DNA of 64,000 nucleotides from Burkholderiaceae bacterium (GCA_016790515.1 JAEUOY010000015.1:1-64000), one strand, 5' to 3'. Shown: positions 1 to 10,145, counted from the first letter of the stretch. Numbers and translations: made by a program. The notes: generated by a model not told the origin, from the sequence alone.

Positions 1-1570
<1,570 letters not shown>

Positions 1571-1616
1571 GATGACACCGCGCTGAAGGCCGCCTGAGCG
1601 CGGTCGCCGCGAACCA

Positions 1617-1642
1617 GGGCCCGCCGCGAGCGGGCCTTCTTC
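1617..1642 (+). terminator. Rho-independent terminator after hppA
   Basis: A 7-bp perfect stem (GGCCCGC at 1618-1624, GCGGGCC at 1630-1636) with a 5-nt loop is followed by TTCTTC. It sits 47 bases after the hppA stop and overlaps the last codon of the convergent trmJ, so it can serve hppA. Confidence 0.7.
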
Positions 1643-2414
1643 ATGGCCGGGCTCGGCGCGGCCGGCCCACCGCCCGCGCGATGCCGCGCAGGATGTGCAG
1701 CTCCTCCTTGGTCAGACGCGCCCGGTTGACCAGCTGCTGCAGCCGCGGCATCAGCCGCTTCGGCGCCGCCGGGTCGAGGAAGCCGATCTGCTCGAGCACC
1801 TGCTGCCAGTGCGCCAGCGCGCCGGCGATCTCGGCGCCATCGGCGAGCAGCGGTTCGGCGGCGCGCGGCTGCACCGTGAAGCCGCCCAGCGCGCTTCGCC
1901 AGTCGTAGGCGATCAGCTGCACCGCCTGGGCCAGGTTCAGCGAGCCGTAGTCGGGGTGGGTCGGGATGCTGAGGCAGGCGTGGCAGCGCCAGACGTCCTC
2001 GTTGGCCAGGCCGAAACGCTCGCTGCCGAAGACGAAGGCCACGCGCTCGTCGCCGCGCTGCACCGCCTCGACCAGGGTTGGCAGGTGATCGCGCGGCGCG
2101 AAGGTCGGCGGGCCGAAGTCGCGCGGCGTCATCGCGGTGGCGCAGGCATGGCTGATGCCGTCCAGCGCCTCGGCCAGGCTGCCGACGATGCGCGCGCGCA
2201 CCAGGATGTCGGCCGCGCCGCTGGCCATCGCCACCGTCTCCTCCTGGCTCAGCACGTCGGCGAAGCGCGGCGTCACCAGCACCAGGTCGGCAAAGCCCAT
2301 CACCTTCATCGCCCGCGCTGCCGACCCGACGTTGCCGGGATGGCTGGTGTGCATCAGCACGAAGCGGGTGCGGTCGCCGCGGGTAGCGGGCGCCAGGGAC
2401 GTCTCGGCGGTCAC
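1641..2414 (-). CDS. trmJ: tRNA (cytidine/uridine-2'-O-)-methyltransferase TrmJ
   Basis: A SPOUT-fold RNA methyltransferase of 257 residues, close to the 246 of E. coli TrmJ, which methylates the 2'-OH of position 32 in several tRNAs using S-adenosylmethionine. The N-terminus has the TrmH-family signature [16 protein letters not shown]. The knotted cofactor site appears as [14 protein letters not shown] and [18 protein letters not shown] chose the GTG at 2414 because it places about 20 residues before the conserved [12 protein letters not shown], as in relatives. The frame stays open far upstream (to about 3485), but that part is antisense to suhB and has no family similarity. A GGAG lies 11 bases ahead of the GTG. 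The gene is divergent from suhB with a 126-bp gap and convergent with hppA. Confidence 0.93.
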   Translation of the reverse strand: MTAETSLAPATRGDRTRFVLMHTSHPGNVGSAARAMKVMGFADLVLVTPRFADVLSQEETVAMASGAADILVRARIVGSLAEALDGISHACATAMTPRDFGPPTFAPRDHLPTLVEAVQRGDERVAFVFGSERFGLANEDVWRCHACLSIPTHPDYGSLNLAQAVQLIAYDWRSALGGFTVQPRAAEPLLADGAEIAGALAHWQQVLEQIGFLDPAAPKRLMPRLQQLVNRARLTKEELHILRGIARAVGRPRRARP

Positions 2415-2540
2415 GTGCGGGTAAACTCCAGGGTGCTGCGGACGATTGTCCGCGCAGCCGCTGCCGCGCCGGCGGCCCGCCGCTCTTTCCTTCCGCCAGC
2501 CCTTCGCGATCCGTCGGATCGCGCCGCCACAGGACGACCG

Positions 2541-3665
2541 ATGTCGCAATCCCTGCACCCCATGCTCAACATCGCCATCAAGGCCGCGCGCGCGGCGGGG
2601 GCGATCATCAACCGGGGCTCGCAGGACCTGGACATCCTGAAGGTGACGCACAAGGGGCCGAACGACTTCGTCAGCGAGGTCGACCAGCGGGCCGAGGCGG
2701 CGATCATCGAGACCCTGCTCGGCGCCTATCCCGGCCACGCGATCCTGGCCGAGGAGTCGGGCCGCGAGCACGGCGCGAAGCACAGCGAGTTCGTCTGGAT
2801 CATCGACCCGCTGGACGGCACCACCAACTTCCTGCACGGCTTCCCGGTCTACGCGGTCAGCATCGCGCTGGCCTGGCGCGGCGTGGTGCAGCAGGCCGTC
2901 GTCTACGACCCGAACCGCAACGACCTGTTCTACGCCTCGCGCGGCCGCGGCGCCTTCCTCAACGACAAGCGGCTGCGGGTGGGCAAGCGCACCCGGCTGG
3001 CCGACTCGCTGATCGGCACCGGCTTCCCGTTCCGCAAGGGCGACAACTTCCAGCGCTACCTGAAGATGCTGGAAGTCATCATGCCGGCCTGCGCCGGCGT
3101 GCGGCGGCCGGGCGCGGCCGCGCTGGATCTGTGTTACGTGGCCGCGGGCTGGTACGACGGCTTCTTCGAGACCGGCCTGCAGCCCTGGGACATGGCCGCC
3201 GGCACGCTGATCATCACCGAGGCCGGCGGCCTGGTCGGCAACTTCAGCGGCGAGGCCGACTTCCTGTACCAGCGCGAGCTGGTCGCCGGCAGTCCGAAGA
3301 TCTATGGCCAGCTGGTCGCGCTGCTGGCGCCGTTCAGCCGGGTGATCAAGGCCGACGAGGCCGGCGAGGCCCCGGCCGGCCAGGCGGCCGAGCCGGCGGC
3401 CGACGCGGCGACGGCGGCATGGGCTGCCGGCATCGCCGCGGCGCCGGCCACGGCGGGCCCGGCGGGCCCGGCGGACCCGCAGCACCCGGCCGCGCCGGTG
3501 GCGGCCGCCGAGCGTGAACGCAAGCCGGTGCGCATCCGCAGGACCGAGGCGGCGCCGGCCGCGGACGGCCCTCGCGGCGCGCGGTCTCCGCAGGGCGAAG
3601 GCGGTGGCCGGCCGCGCACTGGCGGCAAGCCGGCGCCGGGGCGGCCGTTGCCGGCCAAGCGCTGA
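2541..3665 (+). CDS. suhB: Inositol-1-monophosphatase family protein SuhB with long C-terminal extension
   Basis: A magnesium-dependent phosphatase of the inositol monophosphatase family; in enterobacteria SuhB also acts in rRNA transcription antitermination. Metal-binding motifs are EESG near residue 71, [14 protein letters not shown] near residues 89-102 and [15 protein letters not shown] near 218. The start ATG at 2541 has AGGA six bases upstream and gives the normal N-terminus. The catalytic domain ends near residue 265, the usual full length. Here another roughly 105 residues follow, rich in Ala, Pro, Gly and Arg and ending in a basic stretch. The tail keeps an open frame without a domain I recognise and is probably disordered. 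The trmJ gene upstream is divergent; the receiver-TPR gene downstream is convergent. Confidence 0.93.
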   Translation: MSQSLHPMLNIAIKAARAAGAIINRGSQDLDILKVTHKGPNDFVSEVDQRAEAAIIETLLGAYPGHAILAEESGREHGAKHSEFVWIIDPLDGTTNFLHGFPVYAVSIALAWRGVVQQAVVYDPNRNDLFYASRGRGAFLNDKRLRVGKRTRLADSLIGTGFPFRKGDNFQRYLKMLEVIMPACAGVRRPGAAALDLCYVAAGWYDGFFETGLQPWDMAAGTLIITEAGGLVGNFSGEADFLYQRELVAGSPKIYGQLVALLAPFSRVIKADEAGEAPAGQAAEPAADAATAAWAAGIAAAPATAGPAGPADPQHPAAPVAAAERERKPVRIRRTEAAPAADGPRGARSPQGEGGGRPRTGGKPAPGRPLPAKR

Positions 3666-3708
3666 GCGCCGGTCGCGCCGAACGACCCGCCGGCGCCTGC
3701 GCCGTCGG

Positions 3709-5469
3709 TCAGCGCGCGCGCTGACCGGCCGCGCCCAGTCCCAGCGGCAGGCCGCCCGGGGGCCGATCGGCGTCGCCCGCCAGCGGGCTGCGCTGGGTCA
3801 GGCCGCACAGCTCGCGCAGTTCCTGGCAGCGCTGCGCCAGCGCCTCGACGCGGTCGATGCGCTCGCGGTAGCGTTCCAGCGTGGCCTCGGTCATGTCCAG
3901 CAGCTTGGCGTTGCGCGTGCGTTCCACCGCGATCAGCAACTGCTCGACCGCGCGCCGGTGGTCGCCGGCCAGGCCTTCGGACAGCGCCGTGCGGCTGATC
4001 TCGCCGATCTCGGCATGCGCCGCGCGCACCAGTTCGCCATGGGCCGGCGCCGGCTCGCAGGCCTTGACCAGCATCTCGGTGACCTGCCTGCTGACGCAGA
4101 AGCGCAGGCCGGCGTCGCGGACCCAGTGCACCGCCTGGTCGATCGCCAGCCCGGCGGCGCTGCTGGTCGAGATCAGCGACAGCAGGTTGGTCGCCGCCTC
4201 GATGTCGAAGCCCGGGCTGCGCAGGCCGCCGGCGACCTGCGACAGCCCGGCATGCAGCGCGATGCGATCGCTGTCGTGCAGCGCATTGAGCGTGCGGGCC
4301 ATCTGGCCCAGCCGCTGCAGGCGCTCGACGCGGGGATCGGCCGGCGCACCCTTGCCGAGCTTGTCGATCGCGCTGTCGAGCCGGGAACGGCAGTCGCGCA
4401 GCCCGGCCGCATCGCCCGACCGGTAGTGCGCCATCGCCAGCAGCAGCAGGGTCTGGTGGTCGAAGGCCGGCGACTCGGCGCCCAGGCGCACCGCCCGCTC
4501 CAGCGCCGGCACCGCATGCGCCGGATCGCCGGCGTGGTAGGCGAGGATGCCGTACTTCTGGGCCCGCGCGACCGAGAACGGCGTGATCTCCGCCGCCTGC
4601 CTGAAGGCGTTGACCGCGCCGGCGAAGTCGCCCTGGTCGGCGAAGATCTTGCCCATCACGTCGTAGGCGTCGGCATAGGTCGGTTCGTCGCTGAGCAGGT
4701 TCTGGATCGTCGACATCGCCTCGCTGCCGCGGCCGCTGGCGTCCAGCGAGCGCGCCAGCCCGAGCTTGGCCCAGGGCACCGCCTTGTCGGCGAGCACGGC
4801 GGCGTACATCGCCGAGGCCAGCGGCACGCGGTCCAGCAGCAGGGCCAGCTCGGCACCGACGCGCGAGGCGTCGACCCAGTAGGCCCCGCGCGTCTTGAAC
4901 CGCGCCTCGCACAGCGCCAGGGCGTCGGCGTGACGATCGGACTCGATCGCCTCGAAGATCGCGCGCAGGCCCGACTTGCGCTTGAACGCGGCGATCAGGC
5001 GGTCTTCCAGCTTGTAGGCGGTGAACGGCTTGATGATGAAGCCGTCCAGCGCCGATTCGGCGACCTCGCTGACGACGCGGTACGAGGCCTCGGAGGACAA
5101 CATGATCACCACCGTGCTCAGCGGCAGCTGGCGGGCGCGGCGCAGGTCGTCGATCAGCGTCTGGCCCAGCGTGCCGCAGTCCAGCCGGTGCTCGCAGAGC
5201 AGGACGTCGAAGCCCAGCGTGGCCATCTGCTTGCGGGCCTCGTGGGCATTGCTGCAGTGCACCACGTGGCCGACGCCGAGCCCGCGCAACTGCGACGCCA
5301 GGATGCTGCGGGCCGTCGCGTGGCTATCGACGACCAGGGCGCGTGCACTGCTGCCGAACCTCGGCTGGATGAGCAGTTGATGCGCCAGTTCGGCCAAATG
5401 GATGCTCTCGATTGGATGCTTTCGGGAAGGGCGCTGCCGGCGCCCCGGGGCGCTCCGCCCGACGGCCAC
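3709..5469 (-). CDS. Atypical response-regulator receiver domain fused to TPR repeats
   Basis: The first part is a CheY-like receiver (about residues 42-160). The rest, to residue 586, is helical with TPR-like repeats such as AYDVMGKIFADQGDFAGAVN and AVPALERAVRLGAE. Receiver landmarks are Asp48 (ALVVDSH), Ser125/126 (IMLSS) and Lys147 (FIIKPF). The phospho-acceptor position, at the end of strand 3, reads LLCEHRL, so it is Glu93 and not Asp. That change would block normal phosphorylation and could mimic the phosphorylated state. No DNA-binding or enzymatic output domain is seen, so the TPR part probably mediates protein contacts. The start is uncertain: the GTG at 5469 gives about 40 residues before the receiver, and shorter starts near 5400 are possible. 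I do not recognise a named function. It lies convergent to suhB and divergent from acuI. Confidence 0.8.
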   Translation of the reverse strand: MAVGRSAPGRRQRPSRKHPIESIHLAELAHQLLIQPRFGSSARALVVDSHATARSILASQLRGLGVGHVVHCSNAHEARKQMATLGFDVLLCEHRLDCGTLGQTLIDDLRRARQLPLSTVVIMLSSEASYRVVSEVAESALDGFIIKPFTAYKLEDRLIAAFKRKSGLRAIFEAIESDRHADALALCEARFKTRGAYWVDASRVGAELALLLDRVPLASAMYAAVLADKAVPWAKLGLARSLDASGRGSEAMSTIQNLLSDEPTYADAYDVMGKIFADQGDFAGAVNAFRQAAEITPFSVARAQKYGILAYHAGDPAHAVPALERAVRLGAESPAFDHQTLLLLAMAHYRSGDAAGLRDCRSRLDSAIDKLGKGAPADPRVERLQRLGQMARTLNALHDSDRIALHAGLSQVAGGLRSPGFDIEAATNLLSLISTSSAAGLAIDQAVHWVRDAGLRFCVSRQVTEMLVKACEPAPAHGELVRAAHAEIGEISRTALSEGLAGDHRRAVEQLLIAVERTRNAKLLDMTEATLERYRERIDRVEALAQRCQELRELCGLTQRSPLAGDADRPPGGLPLGLGAAGQRAR

Positions 5470-5574
5470 GCTCCGCGGGCCGCGTCTTCCAGCAGGGTTT
5501 CGGAGCGCAGCGGCGAAACTTGAGCGGCCGGGCGCTGGCTATAGTCGCAGCGCCATCACTTCTGCAAGAAAGCC

Positions 5575-6570
5575 ATGTTTCGCGCCCTCTACCTCGAACA
5601 GAACGCCGACAAGACCACCGCCGCGTCGATCCGCAGCCTGGACGACAGCGCCCTGCCCGCCTTCGAGCGCAACGGCGTCACCGTCGACGTCGGCTTCTCG
5701 ACGATCAACTACAAGGACGGCCTGGCGATCACCGGCAAGTCACCGGTGGTGCGCAAGTGGCCGATGGTGCCGGGCATCGACTTCGTCGGCACCGTCAGCG
5801 CCAGCGACGATGCGCGCTGGCAGCCGGGCGACGCGGTGATCCTCAACGGCTGGGGCGTCGGCGAAGCGCACTGGGGCGGGCTGGCCGAGAAGGCCCGCGT
5901 CAACGGCGACTGGCTGGTGCGGCTGCCGGCCGCGCTGCAGCCCTTCGACGCGATGGCCCTCGGCACCGCCGGCTACACCGCGATGCTGTGCGTGCTGGCG
6001 CTGGAGCGCCAGGGCGTGAAGCCGGGCGACGGCGAGATCCTGGTGACCGGCGCCACCGGTGGCGTCGGCTCGGTCGCGGTGTCGCTGCTGTCGCGGCGCG
6101 GCTACCGGGTGGCCGCCTCCACCGGCAAGGCCGCCGAGGCCGAGTACCTGAAGACCCTGGGCGCGCAGGAGATCGTCGACCGCGCGATGCTGTCGGCGCC
6201 CGGCAAGCCGCTGCAGAAGGAGCGCTGGGCCGGCGTGGTCGACACCGTCGGCTCGCACACACTGGCCAATGCCTGCGCCAGCACCCGCTACGGCGGCACC
6301 GTCACCGCCTGCGGGCTGGCCCAGGGCATGGACCTGCCGGTGACGGTGGCGCCGTTCATCCTGCGCGGCGTGTCGCTGATCGGCATCGACAGCGTGATGG
6401 CACCGCTGGCGCGCCGCACCGAAGCGTGGGAGGGCCTGGCGCAGGACATCGACCGCGCGGCGCTGGCGCTGATCGCCCGCCGCATCGGCCTGGCCGAGGC
6501 GCTGGCGGCGGCGCCAGGCATCCTGGCCGGCAACGTGCGGGGGCGGCTGGTCGTCGACGTGCGCCAGTGA
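5575..6570 (+). CDS. acuI: Acrylyl-CoA reductase AcuI / YhdH family zinc-independent quinone oxidoreductase
   Basis: A medium-chain dehydrogenase/reductase of 331 residues, the normal size for AcuI/YhdH. These enzymes use NADPH to reduce acrylyl-CoA to propionyl-CoA and so detoxify acrylate made from DMSP or 3-hydroxypropionate. Features are the conserved STINYKDGLAITGK near residue 52, PMVPGIDFVGTV near 73, the NADPH-binding GATGGVG at about 159-165, and no zinc-ligand cysteines. The start ATG is at 5575 and the protein begins with the family's usual short strand FRALYLEQ. The upstream gene is divergent. A GC hairpin follows the stop. The reductase family is clear; the exact substrate is inferred from homologues. 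Confidence 0.9.
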   Translation: MFRALYLEQNADKTTAASIRSLDDSALPAFERNGVTVDVGFSTINYKDGLAITGKSPVVRKWPMVPGIDFVGTVSASDDARWQPGDAVILNGWGVGEAHWGGLAEKARVNGDWLVRLPAALQPFDAMALGTAGYTAMLCVLALERQGVKPGDGEILVTGATGGVGSVAVSLLSRRGYRVAASTGKAAEAEYLKTLGAQEIVDRAMLSAPGKPLQKERWAGVVDTVGSHTLANACASTRYGGTVTACGLAQGMDLPVTVAPFILRGVSLIGIDSVMAPLARRTEAWEGLAQDIDRAALALIARRIGLAEALAAAPGILAGNVRGRLVVDVRQ

Positions 6571-6572
6571 GC

Positions 6573-6592
6573 GCCGGCCGGCGATGGCCGGC
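6573..6592 (+). terminator. GC hairpin after acuI, possible terminator
   Basis: Perfect 7-bp arms GCCGGCC (6573-6579) and GGCCGGC (6586-6592) enclose a 6-nt loop, starting three bases after the acuI stop. There is no T-tract, so rho-independent termination is only possible. Confidence 0.4.
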
Positions 6593-6791
6593 CCAGGCTT
6601 GCTGCGGGCGAGGGCGTTGGCCTGAAACGCCGCCTACGCTGAACGTGCGTGCAGCCTCATCACCAGCGCCCGCGCAAGCCTGAGGATCGTTGCGAAACCC
6701 GGGTTGTCGTATCGACAGGTCCGGCAGACCGGCGGGTCAGGCCGCACGGTTCGGCGTCGGCGCCGCCGTTGTGTCGGCTGCCCGCAGCCCC

Positions 6792-7136
6792 TCATGACTC
6801 CGGGTCGTACATGAACGGCCGAAGTTCCTGGGCGCACCGGCATCCGGCAGCGAGCTTTGCGGCCCACCGTTCGGCCTCTTCGCGGGTCTGCAGTCTGAGC
6901 ACGCAGAAGCCGCCGTTGAACCTGCTCGTCTCGGGGTAGGTTCCCGGCGACACCGTGCCTTCGCCGGACACCATGACGGGCGGGACGGTTTCATCGATGC
7001 CACCGCCGAACACATAGACACCTGCAGCTTTCGCCTCGCGAATCACCGCGCGGGCCGACTCTCCCACCGCGGGTAGATCCTCCTCGGCGATGTGATTCAT
7101 GGCCGAGCTGGGAAACGAGATGAGGTAGTGGTTCAT
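6792..7136 (-). CDS. YCII/DGPF-domain small protein
   Basis: A 114-residue protein of the YCII-related (DGPF) alpha/beta dimeric ferredoxin-like fold. It begins MNHYLISFPSS, and has the central GGFCVLRLQTREEAERWA stretch, where the family usually carries its turn and helix. Members are small soluble proteins of poorly known enzymatic role, often next to sigma factors or other stress genes. Here it follows the SRPBCC gene on the same strand with a 60-bp gap, so the two may be co-transcribed. Codon use is less G+C-biased than in flanking core genes, in keeping with the accessory nature of the region. The 221 bases between this gene and acuI hold only the hairpin after acuI and nothing else I can support. 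Confidence 0.8.
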   Translation of the reverse strand: MNHYLISFPSSAMNHIAEEDLPAVGESARAVIREAKAAGVYVFGGGIDETVPPVMVSGEGTVSPGTYPETSRFNGGFCVLRLQTREEAERWAAKLAAGCRCAQELRPFMYDPES

Positions 7137-7196
7137 TCGTGGACTGGCGCCTTCTCACTGCGCTGCGAGCGGCCTGGGTGAGTGGTCATGCGGGGA

Positions 7197-7613
7197 CTAA
7201 CGAGATGCCCGCTTTCCTTCGACGTGCCGGGCAAAGTTCTCCAGTATCGACTGCCAACCCGTGCGTTGTTGTTCCTCTGGGTGTGTTGATTCACTGTCGA
7301 AGGTGACCGTCACGGTGACACCTGCGGCCGACTCGCTGAACTCGACAACGGCCTTCCGGTCACCGAAATCATATTCGATGACCTGATGAGGGATCACTTT
7401 CGTATATTGTCCGGCGAAATCGAAACCGAAAGAACCATCCTTGGCTTCCATGCGGGAAGAGAACTTGCCGCCAGGGCGTAGATCGACGGACGCGGACGTC
7501 GTGTGCCAATCCGGCGAAGCCGTATTCCAGACGATGATGTCTTCGGGTGTCGTGTACGCTTGCCAGACGTCGCGCAGGGGCGCGGCAACAAGTGTCGAGA
7601 CGATGATTCTCAT
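7197..7613 (-). CDS. SRPBCC (AHSA1-like) domain protein
   Basis: A 138-residue START/Bet v1-like (SRPBCC) protein of the activator-of-Hsp90 ATPase 1 group. The start MRIIVSTLVAAPLRDVWQAYTT is the typical first strand and helix, followed by DIIVWNTASPDW, the central LRPGGKFSSRMEAKDG and the C-terminal helix TGWQSILENFARHVE. Such proteins bind small hydrophobic ligands in a closed cavity, and many are cargo of mobile or accessory regions. I chose the ATG at 7613 because the domain begins there; the frame runs open to 7817 but the extra residues look non-domain. It is followed by the YCII gene and preceded by a hairpin-containing gap of 278 bases. Ligand and role are unknown. Confidence 0.82.
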   Translation of the reverse strand: MRIIVSTLVAAPLRDVWQAYTTPEDIIVWNTASPDWHTTSASVDLRPGGKFSSRMEAKDGSFGFDFAGQYTKVIPHQVIEYDFGDRKAVVEFSESAAGVTVTVTFDSESTHPEEQQRTGWQSILENFARHVEGKRASR

Positions 7614-7665
7614 GTTCAAATGTTCGAATTGGGGGTTTGCGGGTTCCGGGGCCAATGTTGCCCAT

Positions 7666-7711
7666 AACCTGCCTGCGGAAGCCGGCGAAGCCGGCTGTAG
7701 CGGTTCAGGTT
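7666..7711. repeat. Nested hairpin element between the P-loop ATPase and SRPBCC genes
   Basis: The outer arms AACCTG (7666-7671) and CAGGTT (7706-7711) enclose an inner perfect stem AGCCGGC/GCCGGCT (7680-7686, 7690-7696) with a GAA loop. The unpaired flanks between the two stems are 8 and 9 nt. It lies in the 278-bp gap 7614-7891, where I see no gene. It could be a terminator for the ATPase gene or an intergenic mobile palindrome; its layout loosely recalls an integron attC fold, but the canonical core heptamers are absent. Confidence 0.55.
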
Positions 7712-7891
7712 GGCGGACCCGTTTCTCATCGATGCTGTCAACGCGCACTGCATATACTGGTCGGATCGAATCGAAGTTCAATACAAACCTTTGACCGCAA
7801 GGCCAGGCCCTGAACAACTACTGGGTTTTATTAGACCTCGGAATACTGGATTTAGTCCTGAGAGACAACTATAGGCTCGACCATCATCATA

Positions 7892-9478
7892 TTAAATTCC
7901 GATCGTCCAAGGAAGAATGGGAGGATCCAACGCATCGGTAGGCTGGCATTCGAACTTCCTGCTAAATAGAGGATGTACACAAAGCTTGTCATCGGCACCG
8001 ACAGCTAACCTTGAAGTCATAGTGTACTCAAATCGCCCCCGTCTATACATTGAATCGAATTGATCCACCTTTCCAAATGCCCCTATTTCCAAGAACATGC
8101 GTTTTAGCTTTGCCATCGACATCTGACGGCCTTCATCCCTGCAGAACATGTCGACAGCTCGGCTGAACTGATCGAGCGTAAATACCCGCGGCAAGCTCGG
8201 AAGGATTGTAGTGCACGCTTCGCTTGGGAGTTCCCCATATCGATCTCTATAGGCACTGAATATTTCGTCAACAATTGTATCTTCGGTATCACGTATACCG
8301 ATTCTAATTGCATCTTCCGAAAAGAAGGGCGCCTTTCCGAGATCAAAGCCATCGTTTGCATGGTTTAGTCTCATGATTTCGGCCAGAATCAGCAGCATCT
8401 GCCTTGGCAACAGTTGAGTATGGCGAAGCAGGTACTGATCAGTTCGCTCATGTCGGCCGTTTAGATTCTTGACATGCGGCGGAAACAGAGTCGCGAAGAA
8501 AGCATCTACATCTCTGCGGGTTTCAAGGGGATTGCTCCGAACTGCAGCGTATGCCTTCGGGTGCCACAGGAGCAGATTAATCATAATGCGCCTGCAAACT
8601 GCAATTAATAACTCACCCACTTGCCAACGAACGACGAGTTGATTTGAGAAATCCTTCTGCGGGTTGGTCGAAATTCTCTCTCGAAACTCCCAATACAACT
8701 CCGATGGCAAACAGAGCCTTAGCTCATAATTTCGTACGACAGCGTTAAACTCACCTGCGCATTTTAATAATCCCGCCAAGGACTTCTTAAAATCATTAAC
8801 ACGAACAGGATATTCATCCAAAGAATCAAGCAGAACAAGAGCAGTAATTCCGTCCTTTGCTAAATCAGCACTAACGGCGTACTTTAGATTCTCGTATTGA
8901 CTTCCTCTTAGCGTATCACCGATCCTATCAATGGCGAAGCCGCTAGTTTCCTTTGCTATGCGCTGCATGCTTTGACTAAACACACTCATAACCGCATCGA
9001 GCGAGTGGCAGTTATCGATGCCCAACGATTGAAGATGCTGGTGTATCTGCGGCCGACCAATGTGAGGCCTACCTGTTCGATGCATGAGCCAGAAGAAGCA
9101 GTTCCAAATGATGCCGTCCCATACAGTGGCAACAGACTCCACACTAATTGCATCTCGTATAATGTCATTAATAGCGCCGAGAATCAAATTGAAAGTCTTC
9201 TCGGTTCTAATCTCAAGGAAGAGATGATGAGGCGTCCCTAGCCCGAGCTTTTTAAGATATGAAGTTTTTCCAGATCCCCGGCGCCCAATTACTATTGAGG
9301 GCCTATCAACGCGCCTCTGAATATTTACGAGATTTCGTTCTGCAAGCAATTCAAGAAGTACCGAGTGCTCCGAGAGAACCTTTTCAGCGTTCAATGGTCC
9401 GAGCGGCGCGTCCGTGGTAAAATAACGGCGCAGTACAGACTGCGGGGCTTGTTCAATTCGCTCTGCCCACATTTCCAT
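7892..9478 (-). CDS. Low-G+C P-loop ATPase, STAND/KAP-like, function unknown
   Basis: A 528-residue protein with a clear Walker A GRRGSGKT at residues 65-72 (IVIGRRGSGKTSYLKK) and a Walker B-like ALVLLDSLDEYP at about 213-224, with acidic Asp-Glu after a hydrophobic strand. The C-terminal half is mostly helical and includes a plausible sensor/winged region (TQLLPRQMLLILAEIMRLN) and a short C-terminal domain. It resembles the loosely defined cyanobacterial Sll1717-type ATPases and signal-transduction P-loop NTPases; I know no assigned function. It has no transmembrane segment or recognisable effector domain. Base composition is about half G+C by eye against roughly 70% around it, so it is clearly foreign. 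A defence or regulatory ATPase role is speculation. The start ATG at 9478 follows AGAGGAG about seven bases upstream on the minus strand. Confidence 0.75.
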   Translation of the reverse strand: MEMWAERIEQAPQSVLRRYFTTDAPLGPLNAEKVLSEHSVLLELLAERNLVNIQRRVDRPSIVIGRRGSGKTSYLKKLGLGTPHHLFLEIRTEKTFNLILGAINDIIRDAISVESVATVWDGIIWNCFFWLMHRTGRPHIGRPQIHQHLQSLGIDNCHSLDAVMSVFSQSMQRIAKETSGFAIDRIGDTLRGSQYENLKYAVSADLAKDGITALVLLDSLDEYPVRVNDFKKSLAGLLKCAGEFNAVVRNYELRLCLPSELYWEFRERISTNPQKDFSNQLVVRWQVGELLIAVCRRIMINLLLWHPKAYAAVRSNPLETRRDVDAFFATLFPPHVKNLNGRHERTDQYLLRHTQLLPRQMLLILAEIMRLNHANDGFDLGKAPFFSEDAIRIGIRDTEDTIVDEIFSAYRDRYGELPSEACTTILPSLPRVFTLDQFSRAVDMFCRDEGRQMSMAKLKRMFLEIGAFGKVDQFDSMYRRGRFEYTMTSRLAVGADDKLCVHPLFSRKFECQPTDALDPPILPWTIGI

Positions 9479-9863
9479 CTCCTCTACTCTTGCATTTACG
9501 TGCCAATTTGATGGTCAGGGCTTTCTCGCCGAAACTGAGAAGGTATTAACGGTACCCGGGAAACCTAACGTTATACGGGCCGACTGGAGGCAGGGAAGCG
9601 AGTTAGTCCAAACCGGCCTCTAGCCACGGGCTCCGCAAAGTTCGCCCACGCAGTCGCCCACTTCGTTCCCGCCGAGGGCGATGGCCATGCCGATATAGGC
9701 CGCCCAATCGTCCCGGCATGAGCAAACCGTCCGATCATGCGCCCCGACTGTCGCCGCCCAGATTGGCCGCAATATCACCCGCGCCAGCGCGGCCCGTCAA
9801 TCCCCCGGCGAACCTCGGCCGGCCGGTGCCGTCATGGACCGGGCTGACTAGGCGCGCTGGGCG
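9479..9863. other. Gene-poor gap between the P-loop ATPase and brnA
   Basis: These 385 bases contain direct-repeat copy A (9563-9640), described separately. A short open frame on the plus strand (9718-9939, 73 codons, Pro/Arg-rich) overlaps brnA antisense and has no recognisable features, so I do not call it. Composition rises from low G+C near the ATPase start to high G+C towards brnA. Confidence 0.6.
9563..9640. repeat. Diverged direct repeat, copy A
   Basis: Copy A begins with ACCTAAC (9563-9569), has 17 unrelated bases, then a 54-bp block (9587-9640) starting GAGGCAGGG and ending CAAAG. The block matches copy B (10464-10519) at roughly three of four positions, with one 2-base indel. Both copies keep the same spacing from the leading RYYYAAC heptamer. 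Read on the minus strand, that heptamer is GTTAGGT, a match to the GTTRRRY integron core. The two copies bracket the BrnTA module. Confidence 0.6.
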
Positions 9864-10145
9864 TCACTTTGGCGCAAGGCGAGTTAGCTTTTCAGCCATT
9901 CGCGTTTGCCAGCCCGGCCCTGTTGCGCGCCATCGTTGAATGACCTCATCCGTCAGACGAATACTGATCAACCGCTTCGGGTTTGGCGACCTCGGACGGC
10001 CGCCCTTGTTCACCTTGCCGCGCGCGAGCATCTCGTCCGTCAGTTCCGGGAGTTCCTTGTACTCCTCCGGTTGAATGACGTGAGCCGCGACGCGCGCCAG
10101 ATCAGAGCCCAAGGAGTGGCGCGATCCGCGTTTGCTCTCGGTCAT
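9864..10145 (-). CDS. brnA: BrnA-family antitoxin
   Basis: A 93-residue antitoxin of the type II BrnT/BrnA system. It has the typical layout: a polar N-terminal toxin-binding part with LPELTDEMLARGKV, a basic linker GGRPRSPNPKR, then the C-terminal ribbon-helix-helix ISIRLTDEVIQRWRATGPGWQTRM. The strand ISIRL binds DNA, and WRATGPGWQTRM is the second helix motif diagnostic of BrnA. BrnA neutralises the RNase BrnT and the pair represses its own promoter. The ATG at 10145 lies inside the end of the upstream brnT frame (overlap 10102-10145), which is the standard translational coupling of this family. The antitoxin frame is fully intact, unlike brnT, whose start codon is not visible. Confidence 0.85.
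   Translation of the reverse strand: MTESKRGSRHSLGSDLARVAAHVIQPEEYKELPELTDEMLARGKVNKGGRPRSPNPKRLISIRLTDEVIQRWRATGPGWQTRMAEKLTRLAPK

Noticed and set aside
9718-9939. Small plus-strand frame in the gap before brnA
   Set aside because: Overlaps brnA antisense, Pro/Arg-rich, no ribosome site and no similarity that I recognise.
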